Assembly (NCBI GenBank): GCA_010094045.1
Contig: ML986638.1
Coordinates: 62,001 to 126,000 of the forward strand
Source: Lojkania enalia
Taxonomy: Eukaryota > Ascomycota > Dothideomycetes > Pleosporales
Length of the DNA: 64,000 nt
Direction of reading: 5' to 3'
Position 1 is the stretch's first letter; every line of letters begins with the position of its first letter. The notes under the pieces are model-generated. The model saw only the letters and a program-made list of their open reading frames with translations, made no database searches and was not told where the DNA came from. This document shows positions 22,022 through 33,523 of this stretch, piece by piece. A program made the position numbers and the translations under genes.

Positions 22022-25000
22022 ACTGCGGACAACTGGTAATGAGTGTGCTGCTATATACCCCCTGAGCAATGTTCGAATGTACATAATGGCATTTTCCTTC
22101 TTCTTATTTTCCTCTATGACCGATTCTGCACCCGGAAAAGACTCTTGAGTTTCAGCATTATTCTTAATAGTCCTCTAAAGACGAGAGGCGTGTCATGGTT
22201 GCTTGTTTACAAAACTCTATAGGATCTTTCTATTTTCTTTTTTTTTTGCATGTGGGAAAGCGCGAGGTGGGTTTTCCCTAGGCGTTGGCATTTATTGGAT
22301 GGATTGGGGCCCTTGTCCAATCCCTCGGAAGACAAAGGGCAATTCTTGGGGAAAAGGGTTTTTTTGTTCATGTATAGCATTGGAATTGCATTTTGAAAAT
22401 CTATATGATTCGCTTTACCGCCAATTTGTTTCACTTCGCTACCAAGTGTCTTGATGTGAGCATATTTGCGGGGTCTCAATGCACATGTGTTATATCGCAC
22501 TGCATGAAATATGTCAACTGCACAGATAACTATGTTGGATGGATGGATGAATGGCACGACGGGATGGCCGAACCTCCTCACAGCCAAACCCCTGATCTCG
22601 CGATCTAAATTCTGCATGCCGTATAAGCCGCACATTGCAACTCAGTTGCTCAGGCACACAAAATTTCCAGCGCCAGCAACTGGCGAATGGGAGGGGAGAA
22701 TTGGCCTGAGAATTTTAGTCTGGTGCATGGTGTAGTGCATGGACATGGGCGGTCGGTCCGGCAATGGTCTAACGCGTAGGTAGTCAGTCCCGGGTCTAGA
22801 GTGCGTGGGCGAGTGAGTGATGGTTAGGAGAAAGTAATTGGATGCTCGAGATGCTACGGTGCGGTCGGTCGGCTTAAGGTGGAGGGAAAGTTGACCACTG
22901 GGCTTGATGGTGTGGAGAGAGTGTGTTGCACGAAGATTTGTGACGAGACATCAGCTATGGATAGTTGGGCAATGGCATTATTGCGGCGGCTCACATGTTC
23001 GTTAGGATCCATTTTGAACAGTTACATAGCAATGGGTCTAGGATACGAGGGAGTATTCTACCGGTGCGGTGATGGAGAGTTGTAGCTATAGCGTTTAGAG
23101 TGCATGTACGCATGTAGTATTGTTCAGCTGGGATGGGATAGTATGACAATTTCTTCTTTTCGTCTTTGCAGATCTATTATGGGTATTCTTTTGGAATTTG
23201 GGGGGGATGGGGTAGAGTATTGGATCGGGAGGAAGGCACGAGTGTGCTGGTACGATGTTGGGTGGTTGAGAGCAATGTCTATCTGTCTATTGTATACTGA
23301 GTTTACAGAATGTATATACATCCATACATTAATCAGAGGGAAACTGGTGCATATCAGAATTCTGATCGCACACAAACCCACGCTTGCTAAAGCGATCAAT
23401 CAACCACCTCCATGCAACACATCAAGTCAGCGTCTCCCTCTATCACATCAAGGAAAGAAGAGAGCGCTGACAATTCGATTGGCAGACCCACACCGACTCC
23501 ATACGTACATACGTATGTTTAGTATGTGAACTATGTGTGCCCTCAAGCTAAGTATTCCTCACTTCCACATGGTCGCATCGCTATACTTTTGCTCTTCCCG
23601 ACGGGAAAAGAAGAAATCGACTATGTACCTACGTACCTACCAAACAATCCGTTCCAAGCCCGCCATCTCCCTATCGTGAAAGCCCACACGGTATCTTAGA
23701 ACATTCCGTACCGGGTATCAATACCGCTCGCTCTATATACAAGATGTACATACATATGCCATGCTATGCTAGCACTATGCATCCATCCATCCAGTTAGCT
23801 GGCCCGGTCCCGAAAGAACAATACGTACTGGTTGGCGTGCAAAACAAAACCACGTCAACAACGGTAAACGCGACGTTGCATCGCACCCATCCATCATCAC
23901 CCCCCTCGTCTCGCCTATTTATTCCCAATACCGAAACTCAACTCATCAGCAAAAACTCAACCGCGCCCACATAATCACGTTTTGAGTTTCTTTTGAACCC
24001 AGAGTTAGGGCCGGGCGGGCATGGTTCCGGTTCCTGCCGTATGTTTTCTCTTGCTAGATATTGTATCTATGTTCAGTACCGATACATAGGTCAATCCCGG
24101 AATCATGCGTGTCTATGTCTAGATATGGAAAGGCCCAGAATGAAGAGAGAAAATAATTGTTTCTATTCCTGTTTCCGTATAAATGTGCTGGAGGGCGACA
24201 GAATCTACATAGTAGTTCTAGAAGGTAGCAATCGGAGTAATTCCATCAAAAGCATTCGACTCTACCCTCTCCCAACCAGGTGTAGCGGAAGTGGAGTATT
24301 ATGCCTCCGCGCGGTCCGATCGCTGCTGGCGTGTCAGAAATAAATGCGTGCGTGCGTTGCGAGCCATCATGCAACATCATCCTAATCCAATCCTAATAAG
24401 CAGCCTAACTCCATTCCCGGAGTTTTCCCTTCAATTTTCCCCCGGAGGGCCACGGAGGCTGTCAAAGTGCTGTGGTTGGGCGTTATATAAGTCGAGGTTA
24501 CAACCAACAAGACTGAAGAAGAAGCTTTGATATTTTAAGAAAACTAAATAAACTGTGACTTTGACTGGGGATATAATGCTTGCTTTGAAAGACCCTAGGG
24601 GCAACCCGCAACCCAACCCGAGTGTGAAAAATAAGAAGCATTCGCTGTTGATGATGTCCAATACATCCTTTCATATTCGTTTTTCATTTCCCCCAAATTC
24701 CATCATTCCTTGCAACTCTCCCTTTGGAGGCGATGACTGAGGGATCTTTCATCCCCTGGCTAAAAATATGCGTTCGTATTGCAGGTAAATGCCCCTAGAA
24801 CAATAGTAGAGTCATTATTGGTAGAGATAGTAATATGCGTTTCTAATGCGCGGGCGTGAGGATGGCGCAATTCACCTTCCAGGGCCGTTAATCGTCGAGC
24901 GAATTCTCCATTCCGTCATCAACCGGTTACGGCTTCCTAGCTTCCTTCTTATATCTCCTTGGATCATCCACTATCGCGGCTGGAAGACCGCCAAATGAAC

Positions 25001-25424
25001 CAGACCAACAATTTTCTCAAAGACATCAATATCGGACTTTCGGCAGGCGCATCTCATAGCAAGGTAACCCTTCTTGATCCGGGCCGTGGCAGACAGGATT
25101 GCGACGCAATGCAAGCCAAGGCATGCAAATCGTACACCACATGATAATGCTATAAACGCACCATCATTTCGCATCCGCATCATCCTACACCGGATATTGA
25201 TACAGCCCGGTTTCTGGCTCGTCCGACGTTCCCCATTGTCTCCTGTACCTGATTTAGAGAACTTCTCGCTAAGAATATACACTGAACAGATCCAGGTATC
25301 ACAATCGTTCGATTCAATCCGTAGCCATACAGTCATAGGGTTCGTCAAGAGGGCCAATAACCGGAAAATACGCGAGCGAAAGAAAAAAAAAAAATAAAAA
25401 TAAAATTAAAAGAATATGTACCCC
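22022..25424. other. 3.4 kb gene-free stretch between convergent hexokinase and ron1
   Basis: The hexokinase and the NDT80-type factor converge here, so 3' UTRs occupy the ends. The middle is AT-rich to neutral, with short ORFs only (longest about 142 codons, not protein-like) and many TACGTAC/CATACAT-like runs around 23500-23760. An A-run lies at 25382-25412. I find no tRNA signature or transposase-like ORF. Confidence 0.4.
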
Positions 25425-27081
25425 TCACCATGCGTCGGAGAAGTATCGTTTAGACTTGTTTTTCACGGCCAGCGCCTTGGGATCCGGCGGTAAATTTGTG
25501 TGATGAACAACATGTGGGCGGTATACGGCATCCACGGGGGGCATCCAATCATCAAGGCCAAGCGGAAAATATTCGTATAGAAGATCAGCGCTTTCATCCG
25601 GGCTGCTGATTAGATTTAGTGAGAATGATGGTGGCCTTGCCGGAGTAGCCCGTTTTTTATGCTGATCAGACGGAGATGCTGACTTCTTGGGCTCATCGTC
25701 TGTCAAAGATAGAGAAACCGGTGCCATCGATGATCGTTGTGGCGGCGGGTTCCTAGAAATTTCAGGAGTGGATTGTGCATACGGGGTTAGAGGGGGGATG
25801 TTTGCGGATGGCGGATCAGGTGGAATGGCGGTCATTGCTCCACCGGGCATCTTGAAATCAAGAAAGTCCGGGGAGAGAGGTAAATCATTGGTATTGAAGT
25901 CGAATGGCAACTGGAGCACATCCATTGGCTTAGTAGTTGGAGTATTGTTACTCTGAATGTTGCTTTGGTTAGTATGGTTTGTATCACCTGTCGAGGTCCT
26001 GGTTGGCTGTTGTGGTAGGTGAGCCTTTCGAGTTGCACCACCACCGCTTATAGGCAGATCCTTGCGCGATTGGAAATTTCTTGGGCTCCGCCCTCTTACG
26101 ATAATGGCACCTGAGTGGACTTCGCATACGGGTATCTTTGTCCCAGTAGCGAGAGTCGCCAAAACTTTGAGCCGCACAACAAAATGCTGCTGTAGTTCTT
26201 TCCTTCGGCCATTGTTCGCTGTAGCGATCCGAAACTGCAGCCTCTTCCAGCTGATTGGGAAGTTGACATAGTCCGAATCCATGTCATGGCCAGAAGACAG
26301 GTCTAAGGGGTATGAAGGAGGCTCCTTCTCAGTCTTTTCTTCGACAACCGCAGTGCTGCTCGCAGGTGTTTTCCACGGCACTGATATTATCTTCACAGGA
26401 TTCCCTTCGAGGGACTCAGTGGCAGATATTGTGAGCTCCTGGCCGAGGATGGGGATCTGGTCTCCCTGGTCGGTCATAAGAAACTGGAGGCTTCTTGGTA
26501 ACGTTATTGTCCCTGTGATCTGGAAGAGATTCCGTCGATAGCAGGTCAGTTCGGTCGGCGGAGCCTGTATGTCTCCAGCCGTCGACCAGGGCGATTCTGC
26601 CAGGAAAAACATGCCATGCAGCTGCGCGGTCATGGATATGGACACCCGCCGCATGGCAAAGTCGAGGAGGGCATAGGGGACGTGAGGTAGCGAGAAGCTG
26701 AGTAGCTTGTTGTCGCGCTCGATGTTGGGGCTCTCGGGGGCGCCATTCTGCTCGGGATGAATAGACTGTTCATAGCCGCTTAGAACGTCGGAGAAGGGGT
26801 CGTCGTAGGCGCTGGAGAAGCGCTTTAAAGGAGGCGGTATAGGTGGCTGTCCGTAGGTAGCATCTTCGCTACTGCGCAGCAATGTCAGCAGAGAAAAAGC
26901 GGCCATGGGCGGACATATGCGTTGCTTACCCCGCGAAGGTTTCTGCGTCGTAATTAGAGCGTTGGTCCAGAGGGTCCAACGGCATCATCGGCACCGACAG
27001 CTGCTGGTCTGGCGCGGTTACGTTTTGAAGTGACATTGGGCCCGCCAAGTAGGACATGGAGATCGTATCGAAGCCCTCCAT
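25425..27081 (-). CDS. ron1: NDT80/PhoG-family transcription factor, RON1 type
   Basis: Predicted DNA-binding regulator of GlcNAc catabolism. Two exons (26930-27081 and 25425-26871) join GG to T across a GTAAGC donor to give about 532 aa. An Ndt80/PhoG domain spans roughly residues 105-320: LPHVPYALLDFAMRRV, the CYRRNLFQI motif near 161-169, WKRLQFRIATANNGRR near 259-274, and VRGRSPRNFQ near 310-319. The rest is Pro/Ser/Thr/Asn-rich and probably an activation region. It lies centrally among the GlcNAc genes. In T. reesei the orthologous Ndt80-like factor RON1 sits in, and controls, the equivalent cluster; Ndt80-like regulators also govern GlcNAc use in other fungi. Orthology is inferred from domain plus neighbourhood. 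Confidence 0.88.
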
Positions 27082-27533
27082 GGTTCGTCTGCAGTCAGGG
27101 CCGGGTCTCTAGCAAGGCCGGGTGCTTGGAAGCGCATGCGCTCACGGACAGCGCTGAGCGCCAGCGTAAAAAAACCGGGGCGCGGAGGAGCAAATGGTGG
27201 GTGGCAGAGCAGATATTGCACGGATGGGGAGAGGGAAGAGGCTGGGCTGGGGGTGGTTTTGGCGAGGCGTCCTGCGAAGCGGGATGGCAGAAAATGGAGG
27301 CAGCTCAGTCAGCGGTGCGACTGGACAAGAGCACGACGATGGCTGCCCGAAAGGAGGCTGGTTTCTCGAGGCGCACACAGGCAATAGACTGCTGTCTCTG
27401 AAGTGTCGCCGTCGAAGCTGTGCGACGGCGAGGAGCGCAAATCGATCACATGCTGTAGGCCGCCAAGGGGTGCGGTTAGCCTTCCGAGAGAGTGCAAAGG
27501 GGTCCGACGGGCGGCAGGTGGGGGGAGAGGCCT

Positions 27534-27599
27534 GGGATGGGATGGGATGAGATGGGATGGAATAGTATGGGATAGGATAGGATCAGAATGGGGGGGGGG
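27534..27599. repeat. GGGAT-type imperfect microsatellite plus G10 run
   Basis: Imperfect tandem GGGAT/GGATA units run to about 27583, followed by ten consecutive G at 27590-27599. It lies about 450 bp upstream of the ron1 start. Confidence 0.8.
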
Positions 27600-28384
27600 T
27601 AAAACGGACTGGCGGCGGACGAGACAGGGCTCCATCCCGTCCGCTCGTGTATGCGGGAAATTGCTGCCCGGCGTCGATTCAATTACTATACTAACACTCA
27701 TTTACAAAAGGTACTCCGTACCGGATGAGCGCCATGAGCTCGTTCGGCGGCTGATGGTGATCGTTCCGCAGAGCTTCGAGAAGGCCGTTTTACAGATCAG
27801 CAGCGGGGCGAGATGCGCCATCCGGCGTTTCCGAGGCTTGGAGCGAGCCTGAGCTGGTGTTTAAAACGGGGGGCCGGCGGCCCTATTTCGACGTCGTAGT
27901 CCTCTGTTCGAGCTCGTTTTGCGTATCGTCCGTGGTCTGTCTTCGTCTTGTCTCGTCGCCCTCGACTGCTGCTCGCCCGCCCGTCCGCCCGTGGTCTCAA
28001 CCCGTGAGGCAATGGGGGTGTGGTACGCTGCGATCCGACTCGTTGCGTGTGGCCAATGGCGCCAGACAATCGGGGCGCGATCAGCATACGAAGTATCCCA
28101 GTATTGGCGAAAAGCCAGCCACCGAGGGCGCTGTGGTGGCCAGCCCGCCAGCCAACCGATCACTTGACTGCGCCAGCCGTTCGCCGCAAGGGAGGGGACC
28201 TACAGGCGAGTACGAAAAACGTAAACTACGTATAGCGAACTGAGCGAACCGTATCTTTGCATACATGTCCGGTACCTGCATGGCCCTCCGGTCGGCCGAT
28301 AACCTTGCCAAGCATCGCAACACCGTTCCCGTAATGAGTAGAGTACAGTACACAGCAGAACCCCCCTAGCGCCAGGGGTATCCC

Positions 28385-28404
28385 AAAAAAAAAAAAAAAA
28401 AAAA
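28385..28404 (+). repeat. A20 homopolymer
   Basis: Twenty consecutive A bases lie about 90 bp downstream of the GH3-GNAT stop codon (that gene is on the minus strand). Confidence 0.9.
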
Positions 28405-28494
28405 GACCGTGCCATATCCTGATTTGCGTTTTCCGTCCCAAGCGTTATACAAGATTTCGTGCAACGTCAAATATTCTCAAGAACATGCGAGAGC

Positions 28495-31400
28495 TCATGA
28501 TGGTGGGATCATCGTCCAAGTCGCCGCATCGCAGCTTACCTCTTCAAAATTGTGCAGCACCTCAAAGCCCATCGCCGAGAAACCATCGAGATTGCCGTCT
28601 CCGTCCATCTATGTCGGGGTCAGTATGCATTGAGAGAGCCAGATTACATAGTGTTTGAAACTTACATAGTCAAGCAGGCATGCGTTGCAGCCTTGTTGTT
28701 TGATCTGTCGCATTCCCAGAAGAATCAGTCCTTGGAGGAGCGTCGAATACTCTCCAACGCCGGGCGAGATGACAGGCGACGATATTCCGCCGGCGGGCTC
28801 ATTGAGGTCCTTCAGCGGGGGTATGAAGTCTGAGAGTCGCGAGTGCTGGTTGTAGAGTACCACCGTGCCGACGAGTGCGCCGTCCTCGGGCCGTTTCGCG
28901 CGGATCACACCACAAGATTGAGGGTCGGACAAGGCAAGTTTGTAGACCTCAGCGAGGCCTTGGCGATTGCTTGTTTTTATGTGGTCGAGTATCGGACCCG
29001 CGTATTCCCAACCATAAACCAAGTCGAATTGAGAGCCAGCGCTTGCCAGACTCTTCGCCATGCCGTCTGGAGGCGTCCAGTTCAACAGATTACGGGCAAC
29101 CATATTGCACACTGGGCGAGAAAGCGCGGCATTCCATCCAAGATTGGCGAACCATGGCCGTAGCCGCTTTCGTTCCGAGCCGTGGCCATTAGGGATACCG
29201 AGGAAGATGCTGGGCAGCCGTGACCCTAACTGAAACCTCTTGATTCCTTCTTTTTGTAGGAGTGTTCGTATAGCCCGGTTGTGCAAAGAGTGACCAATGG
29301 ACAGTTTCCGCCTAGTAGGATCTACAAATAGAGCACCAATAACACCAGTGCCACTCGACTTGAAGAAGTACGTAGAGCAAAAGCCATATAGAGCTTGTGT
29401 ACTACTATTGCGAACTACAAAGTGCGCTTCTTCAACCTCAGGATGATGTAGAACGAAGGAATTGGAGGTTGCGCTGCACAATTCTGAGTGATGATTAGGT
29501 GGTGACCCTTCTATGACTGCGGCGATGAGTGAATCAAGAGCGTTGGCATCTCGCTCTTCGTTGAAATTTTCTACAAGCCAGTGCTGTCTCGAATGGTGTA
29601 GTTTCTGGCTTTTGCTGATCGTCCCAGGGAGAGTGCCCGAGGGATTGAGCTCTCCATAGAGTACTTTGACTAGGGACGTCAGGGCCGTTTCCGTGAAATC
29701 ATAGGTACATATATATGTGCCGATTGATGTATCCATGGCAAAGTCGTACGGTGAGCTTACAGCGACGACTATCAATGGCTTTTCGCGTCTCTCGCCTCCA
29801 GTCGTATATTGCATGTTGCATATCATAGAAACATGCTTGGTGAAACCGTGTTGGTAGAGATTGCGATTAGCATCTGCTGTGAGAACGATGATAGCGCTTG
29901 CCCGATTTATAAGGTTTTCGTGAACCGGTCGAACACCATTCGCTGTGTATGAGGTATGAAGCACGCGCCCGTTGCGTTGCCTAGCAAGAGACCTCCCAAG
30001 TTCTCTAAACACGCGCTCACCGCTCATAACAGAGGCACTCCGCTCCCATACTGCAGGTTCAGGTGATGCGGTTGCAGCTGTTTCCGCTAGGGCTCGAGAG
30101 GCGGCTGAAGCCGCTAACGGCTTCACTAGAGGAGTCAGCAGAAGGAGCTCCTCCTCACCGTCAAGTATGTTGGGGAGTGGCAGGAGCCGATTCTTATCCC
30201 GGACAACGGTTATCGATGAATTATAGGCTTTGGTCGAAAGTGCTGTGTGGGATGGTTGCATTGTCTCCAGATAATTGATACCTGGGGGATGAAGAGCCTT
30301 TTCCCAGGAAGTACATTTGGCTTTCATGGTTAGAACCCGACGTAGAGAACTGTAAATCCTCTCTTTTGTAATCATGGCATTTTCAATTCCGGTCTTGAGT
30401 CCTTTGATGGCTTCTTGTTGAACTGAGAATGATCGGCATAGCAGGACGACATCGCAACCGGCGTTGACGGCCATGACTGTGCCTCCACCGACTCCGATAT
30501 TATGACTAAGGGCGTCCATTTCCAGACATTCAGAAACTACGACTCCGTCGAATTTGAGGTCTGAACGGAGTAGCCCGTCCACCACCTGATCGGAGAGACA
30601 GGCGTGCATGGCGTTGAGGCCCGCTGAGGACATGGCGCATCCTCCAACCATCATGGAATCAAGACCTTGTTTGATGGCGTTTCGAAACGGGATCAAGGCG
30701 CTTAGACTTAGCTGTTCTAGGGACTCAGTGATGATCGGTACGTCGAGAGTTGATCCTAGGAACTCTAGATTGCCATACGAAGGGAAATGCTTTCCCAATG
30801 TCGCAATCCCGGCCTCTTGATAGCCTTTCATGAAGGCAACGCCGAAAGCAGATACTTCCTGAGGGTCATCACCAGCGGTTCGAACTCCAAGGGGCTGATT
30901 GCGGGCATTGGTCAAGACATCCAAGCACGGTCCGAAGATCCAGTTGATGCCGCAAGCAGATATCTCCTGTGCAGTAGCTTTTGCAACCTCGAATGCAAGG
31001 TCGGTCGAGCCAGCTGCTGCGACCCCCATGCTACTCGGATACTGGCGAATGTAAATCTCATCAAAGAGACTGTTGACCCCGCCATTCTCCTGGTCGATGC
31101 CGATCGCAAGCGGCACTGGATGGCCGGCATCATGGGCAATTTTCTGAAGCTCGTAGCACAATGTCGTTGTGTCCTCAGCGGCTGCACCAGGTTAATATCG
31201 AATTGAATATATACCCGGATAGGGTTATATTCATGTCTCACATTTCAAGTTCTTGGCAGTGAGTAGAATGCAGCCGAGATGGTGGTCTTCGATGAGTGTC
31301 TTGATCTGTGGCGTCACACTTGTACCGTCGAAGCCCATCATAAATAGTTGACCCTTCGAGGAACATAGTTAGCATGGCTGACTGACAGCGTATTGACAAG

Positions 31401-31543
31401 CGACCCACCATAGTCCTGCATCACGAACTAGTTAGTGGACGGTCCGTCACATGGGGCTCTGCTTGGACGAGAGCGCAGCGAAGAACAGCGTACCTATCCA
31501 GATCGTCCCATACGGGTTCTAGCTTGTCGGACTTCCCCACCAT
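28495..31543 (-). CDS. nag3: GH3 beta-N-acetylglucosaminidase-like protein fused to GNAT-like domains
   Basis: Five exons fit: 31494-31543, a 7-nt microexon 31409-31415, 31242-31353, 28666-31181 and 28495-28608, giving about 932 aa. Residues 1-380 form a GH3 NagZ-like barrel: GQLFMMGFDG, IDQENGG (85-91), KHFPSYG (187-193). The nucleophile strand reads GVVVSECLEM, with Glu274 where GH3 enzymes have Asp. A GH3 C-terminal domain follows to about 580. The rest resembles tandem GNAT acetyltransferase modules, with an acetyl-CoA-loop-like FVDPTRRKLSIGHSL near 675-689 and a second copy ending in the last exon. There is no signal peptide, so it is probably intracellular or unconventionally secreted. 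It is divergent from dac1. In T. reesei a GH3 enzyme (NAG3) occupies the same cluster. Activity is inferred. Confidence 0.85.
31409..31415 (-). other. 7-nt microexon of the GH3-GNAT gene
   Basis: Minus-strand GACTATG lies between acceptor ATGCAG and donor GTGGGT. It completes the Arg codon of DDLDR and adds Thr-Met before GQLFMMGFDG. Without it the frame between exons 1 and 3 is lost (50 nt then phase 0). Confidence 0.7.
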
Positions 31544-32163
31544 GGTGACGGTGCCTATCGCGCAGGCCTCGATTCGCGAACCGGGTCTGTGATGGGCGAG
31601 TGAGGCTTGAATGTGACTTAGAGCGGCCTGTTAACAATGAAAGATCAGGGAGAGGCGCTGTCTGCAACGGTAGCATTCACCGAGGTCTGGCTCGGGACGC
31701 TAGGGCCACTTTTAATCGACACCTCATGCAGGTGACACGCATGGCCCAGGGTCGAGTCTTTTCTCGACGACGACCGTCTTGATACTACCCCGAGCAACAA
31801 TGCTACCGCATGGGATCTGGGTGGCCCGCGGTGGTCTTGCAGTATACGCTCATCGCAGTGTGACATCGAGGGCCTGCATAACCAGTCTCCGCCAACAGGA
31901 TCATCGCGGTTTGGAACGGCAACTTCCAGTCTTCGGCTGGAATTCTTTGACGCTCGTGATGACAGAACAGCGTCATAGCTGGCGTGAATACCCTAGAGAC
32001 TAGTCATGATAAAAATACGGTAGGGCCCTGTCTGCTATCGAAGGTTGTTGAGCTTGTCTCAACCGCACTCGATCATCGTTCTATTCCATTTTCGGTCTGC
32101 CGCAGGCTTTACTTTGCACTGTCTATCCAACCATCTCATTCATCTGTTTCTTTGCTTATCAAG
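31544..32163. promoter_or_regulatory. Divergent promoter of GH3-GNAT gene and dac1
   Basis: 620 bp between two divergent cluster genes, so regulation is probably shared. I looked for Ndt80 core sites (CRCAAAW) and saw none here. The dac1 frame stays open upstream to 31984, but those codons look like leader sequence. Confidence 0.5.
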
Positions 32164-33523
32164 ATGCCCTCCGTTGTCCCACTCGATCGCAATCACACCG
32201 TGCCGCATGGCACCGGCGTCACAAAGTTCACTAATTGCTTGCTTGTAAAAGGCGATGATCTCCTCAAAGAAGATCTGTGGATCAGCTCTATGAGCGGCAA
32301 GATTCTCAACGGCCAGGAAATTCTCTATGGCGAGCGCGTAGCCCCCGACAAGATCATCGATCTAGGCGGCCGTATCTTATCACCAGGCCTTATGGACGTA
32401 CAACTCAATGGTGCCTATGGCTTCGATTTCTCCGTCATTCCAGAAGACGGTACAGTAGGATACGGCAAGGGCGTACAGCGAGTGAACAAAAACCTTATCA
32501 ATACTGGTATTACATCCTATGTCCCAACTATAACATCTCAGCGACCCGAAGTGTATCAAAAGGTCTGATAACCACACACCCATTTAATCCCACCCACCTA
32601 AATCCTTACAGGCCCTCCCATTTCTCGGTCCCTCTGGCACCCAGCGCAACCCCAGCGCAGGCTCCGAGTCCCTCGGTGCCCACTGCGAAGGCCCATTCAT
32701 CAATCCGCTCAAAAATGGCATCCACAAGACCTCCGTCCTGCAAACGCCCACCAACGGCCTTGCCTCGCTCACCACCTGCTACGGCGCATCGAACCTCCAA
32801 TCCCCCTCCCCCATCAAACTCGTAACCATCGCACCTGAACTCCCGGGCGCCCTATCCTGTATCCCGCCCCTCACTGCGCTCGGTATCACCGTCTCCATCG
32901 GGCACTCGACCGCCTCCTACGAACAAGCCAAGTCCGCAATTCAGGCCGGCGCAACCAACATAACGCACCTCTTCAACGCTATGGAGCCCCTGCACCACCG
33001 GAACCCGGGCATCTTCGGCCTGCTCGGCACGACCTCGTCATCGCTGCGCTCGAAGCCGTTCTTCGGCTTGATCGCCGACGGCATCCATCTCCACCGCACG
33101 ACAATCAAGATCGCCTGGAACGCGCACCCGGACGGCCTGATCCTGATCACGGATGCCATGCGCTTGGCAGGTATGCCGGACGGGACGTACGACTGGACCA
33201 ACGGATCGAGGATCATCAAGAAGGGCGCGCTTTTGACGCTCGAGGAGAATGGAAAGATTGCTGGGAGCAGCATTCAGCTTATTGAGTGCGTGAACAATTT
33301 CTTGAACTGGACGGGCGCGAGCGTGCCACAGGCGTTGAAGGCCGTTACGGAAACGCCGGCGCGGATGTTGGGCATCGAGGATGTTAAGGGGTCGTTAAAG
33401 GAGGGTGCTGATGCGGATTTGGTGGTGCTGGATTTGAAGGAGGGCGGTGTGGGTGAGGATAAGAAGTTGTTCGTGGATCAGGTGTGGAAGTTTGGCGTCA
33501 AGGTACATGATCGGGAAGGCTAA
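32164..33523 (+). CDS. dac1: N-acetylglucosamine-6-phosphate deacetylase (NagA/DAC1)
   Basis: Removes the acetyl group of GlcNAc-6-P to give glucosamine-6-phosphate and acetate. Two exons (32164-32562 and 32612-33523) encode 436 aa, slightly longer than E. coli NagA (382). Amidohydrolase-fold motifs are complete: LSPGLMDVQLNGAYGFDF near 72-89, HCEGPF with metal ligand Glu159, SIGHST with His231, THLFNAM with His252, DGIH (289-292), and catalytic Asp314 in LITDAMRLAG. The C-terminal strand GSLKEGADADLVVLD closes the small beta domain. The MPSVV start at 32164 was chosen over an in-frame upstream Met at 31984 because conserved sequence begins only after it. It is cluster-coded with the deaminase and kinase. 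Confidence 0.95.

Larger units (their letters stand above)
27082..28494. promoter_or_regulatory. ron1 upstream region
   Basis: 1.4 kb between the ron1 start and the stop of the GH3-GNAT gene. GC-rich near ron1. It holds a GGGAT-type microsatellite (27534-27583), a G10 run (27590-27599) and an A20 run (28385-28404). Ndt80-core-like CRCAAAW sequences occur at 27436-27442 (plus) and 27917-27923 and 28422-28428 (minus), about what chance allows. No gene seen. Confidence 0.4.
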
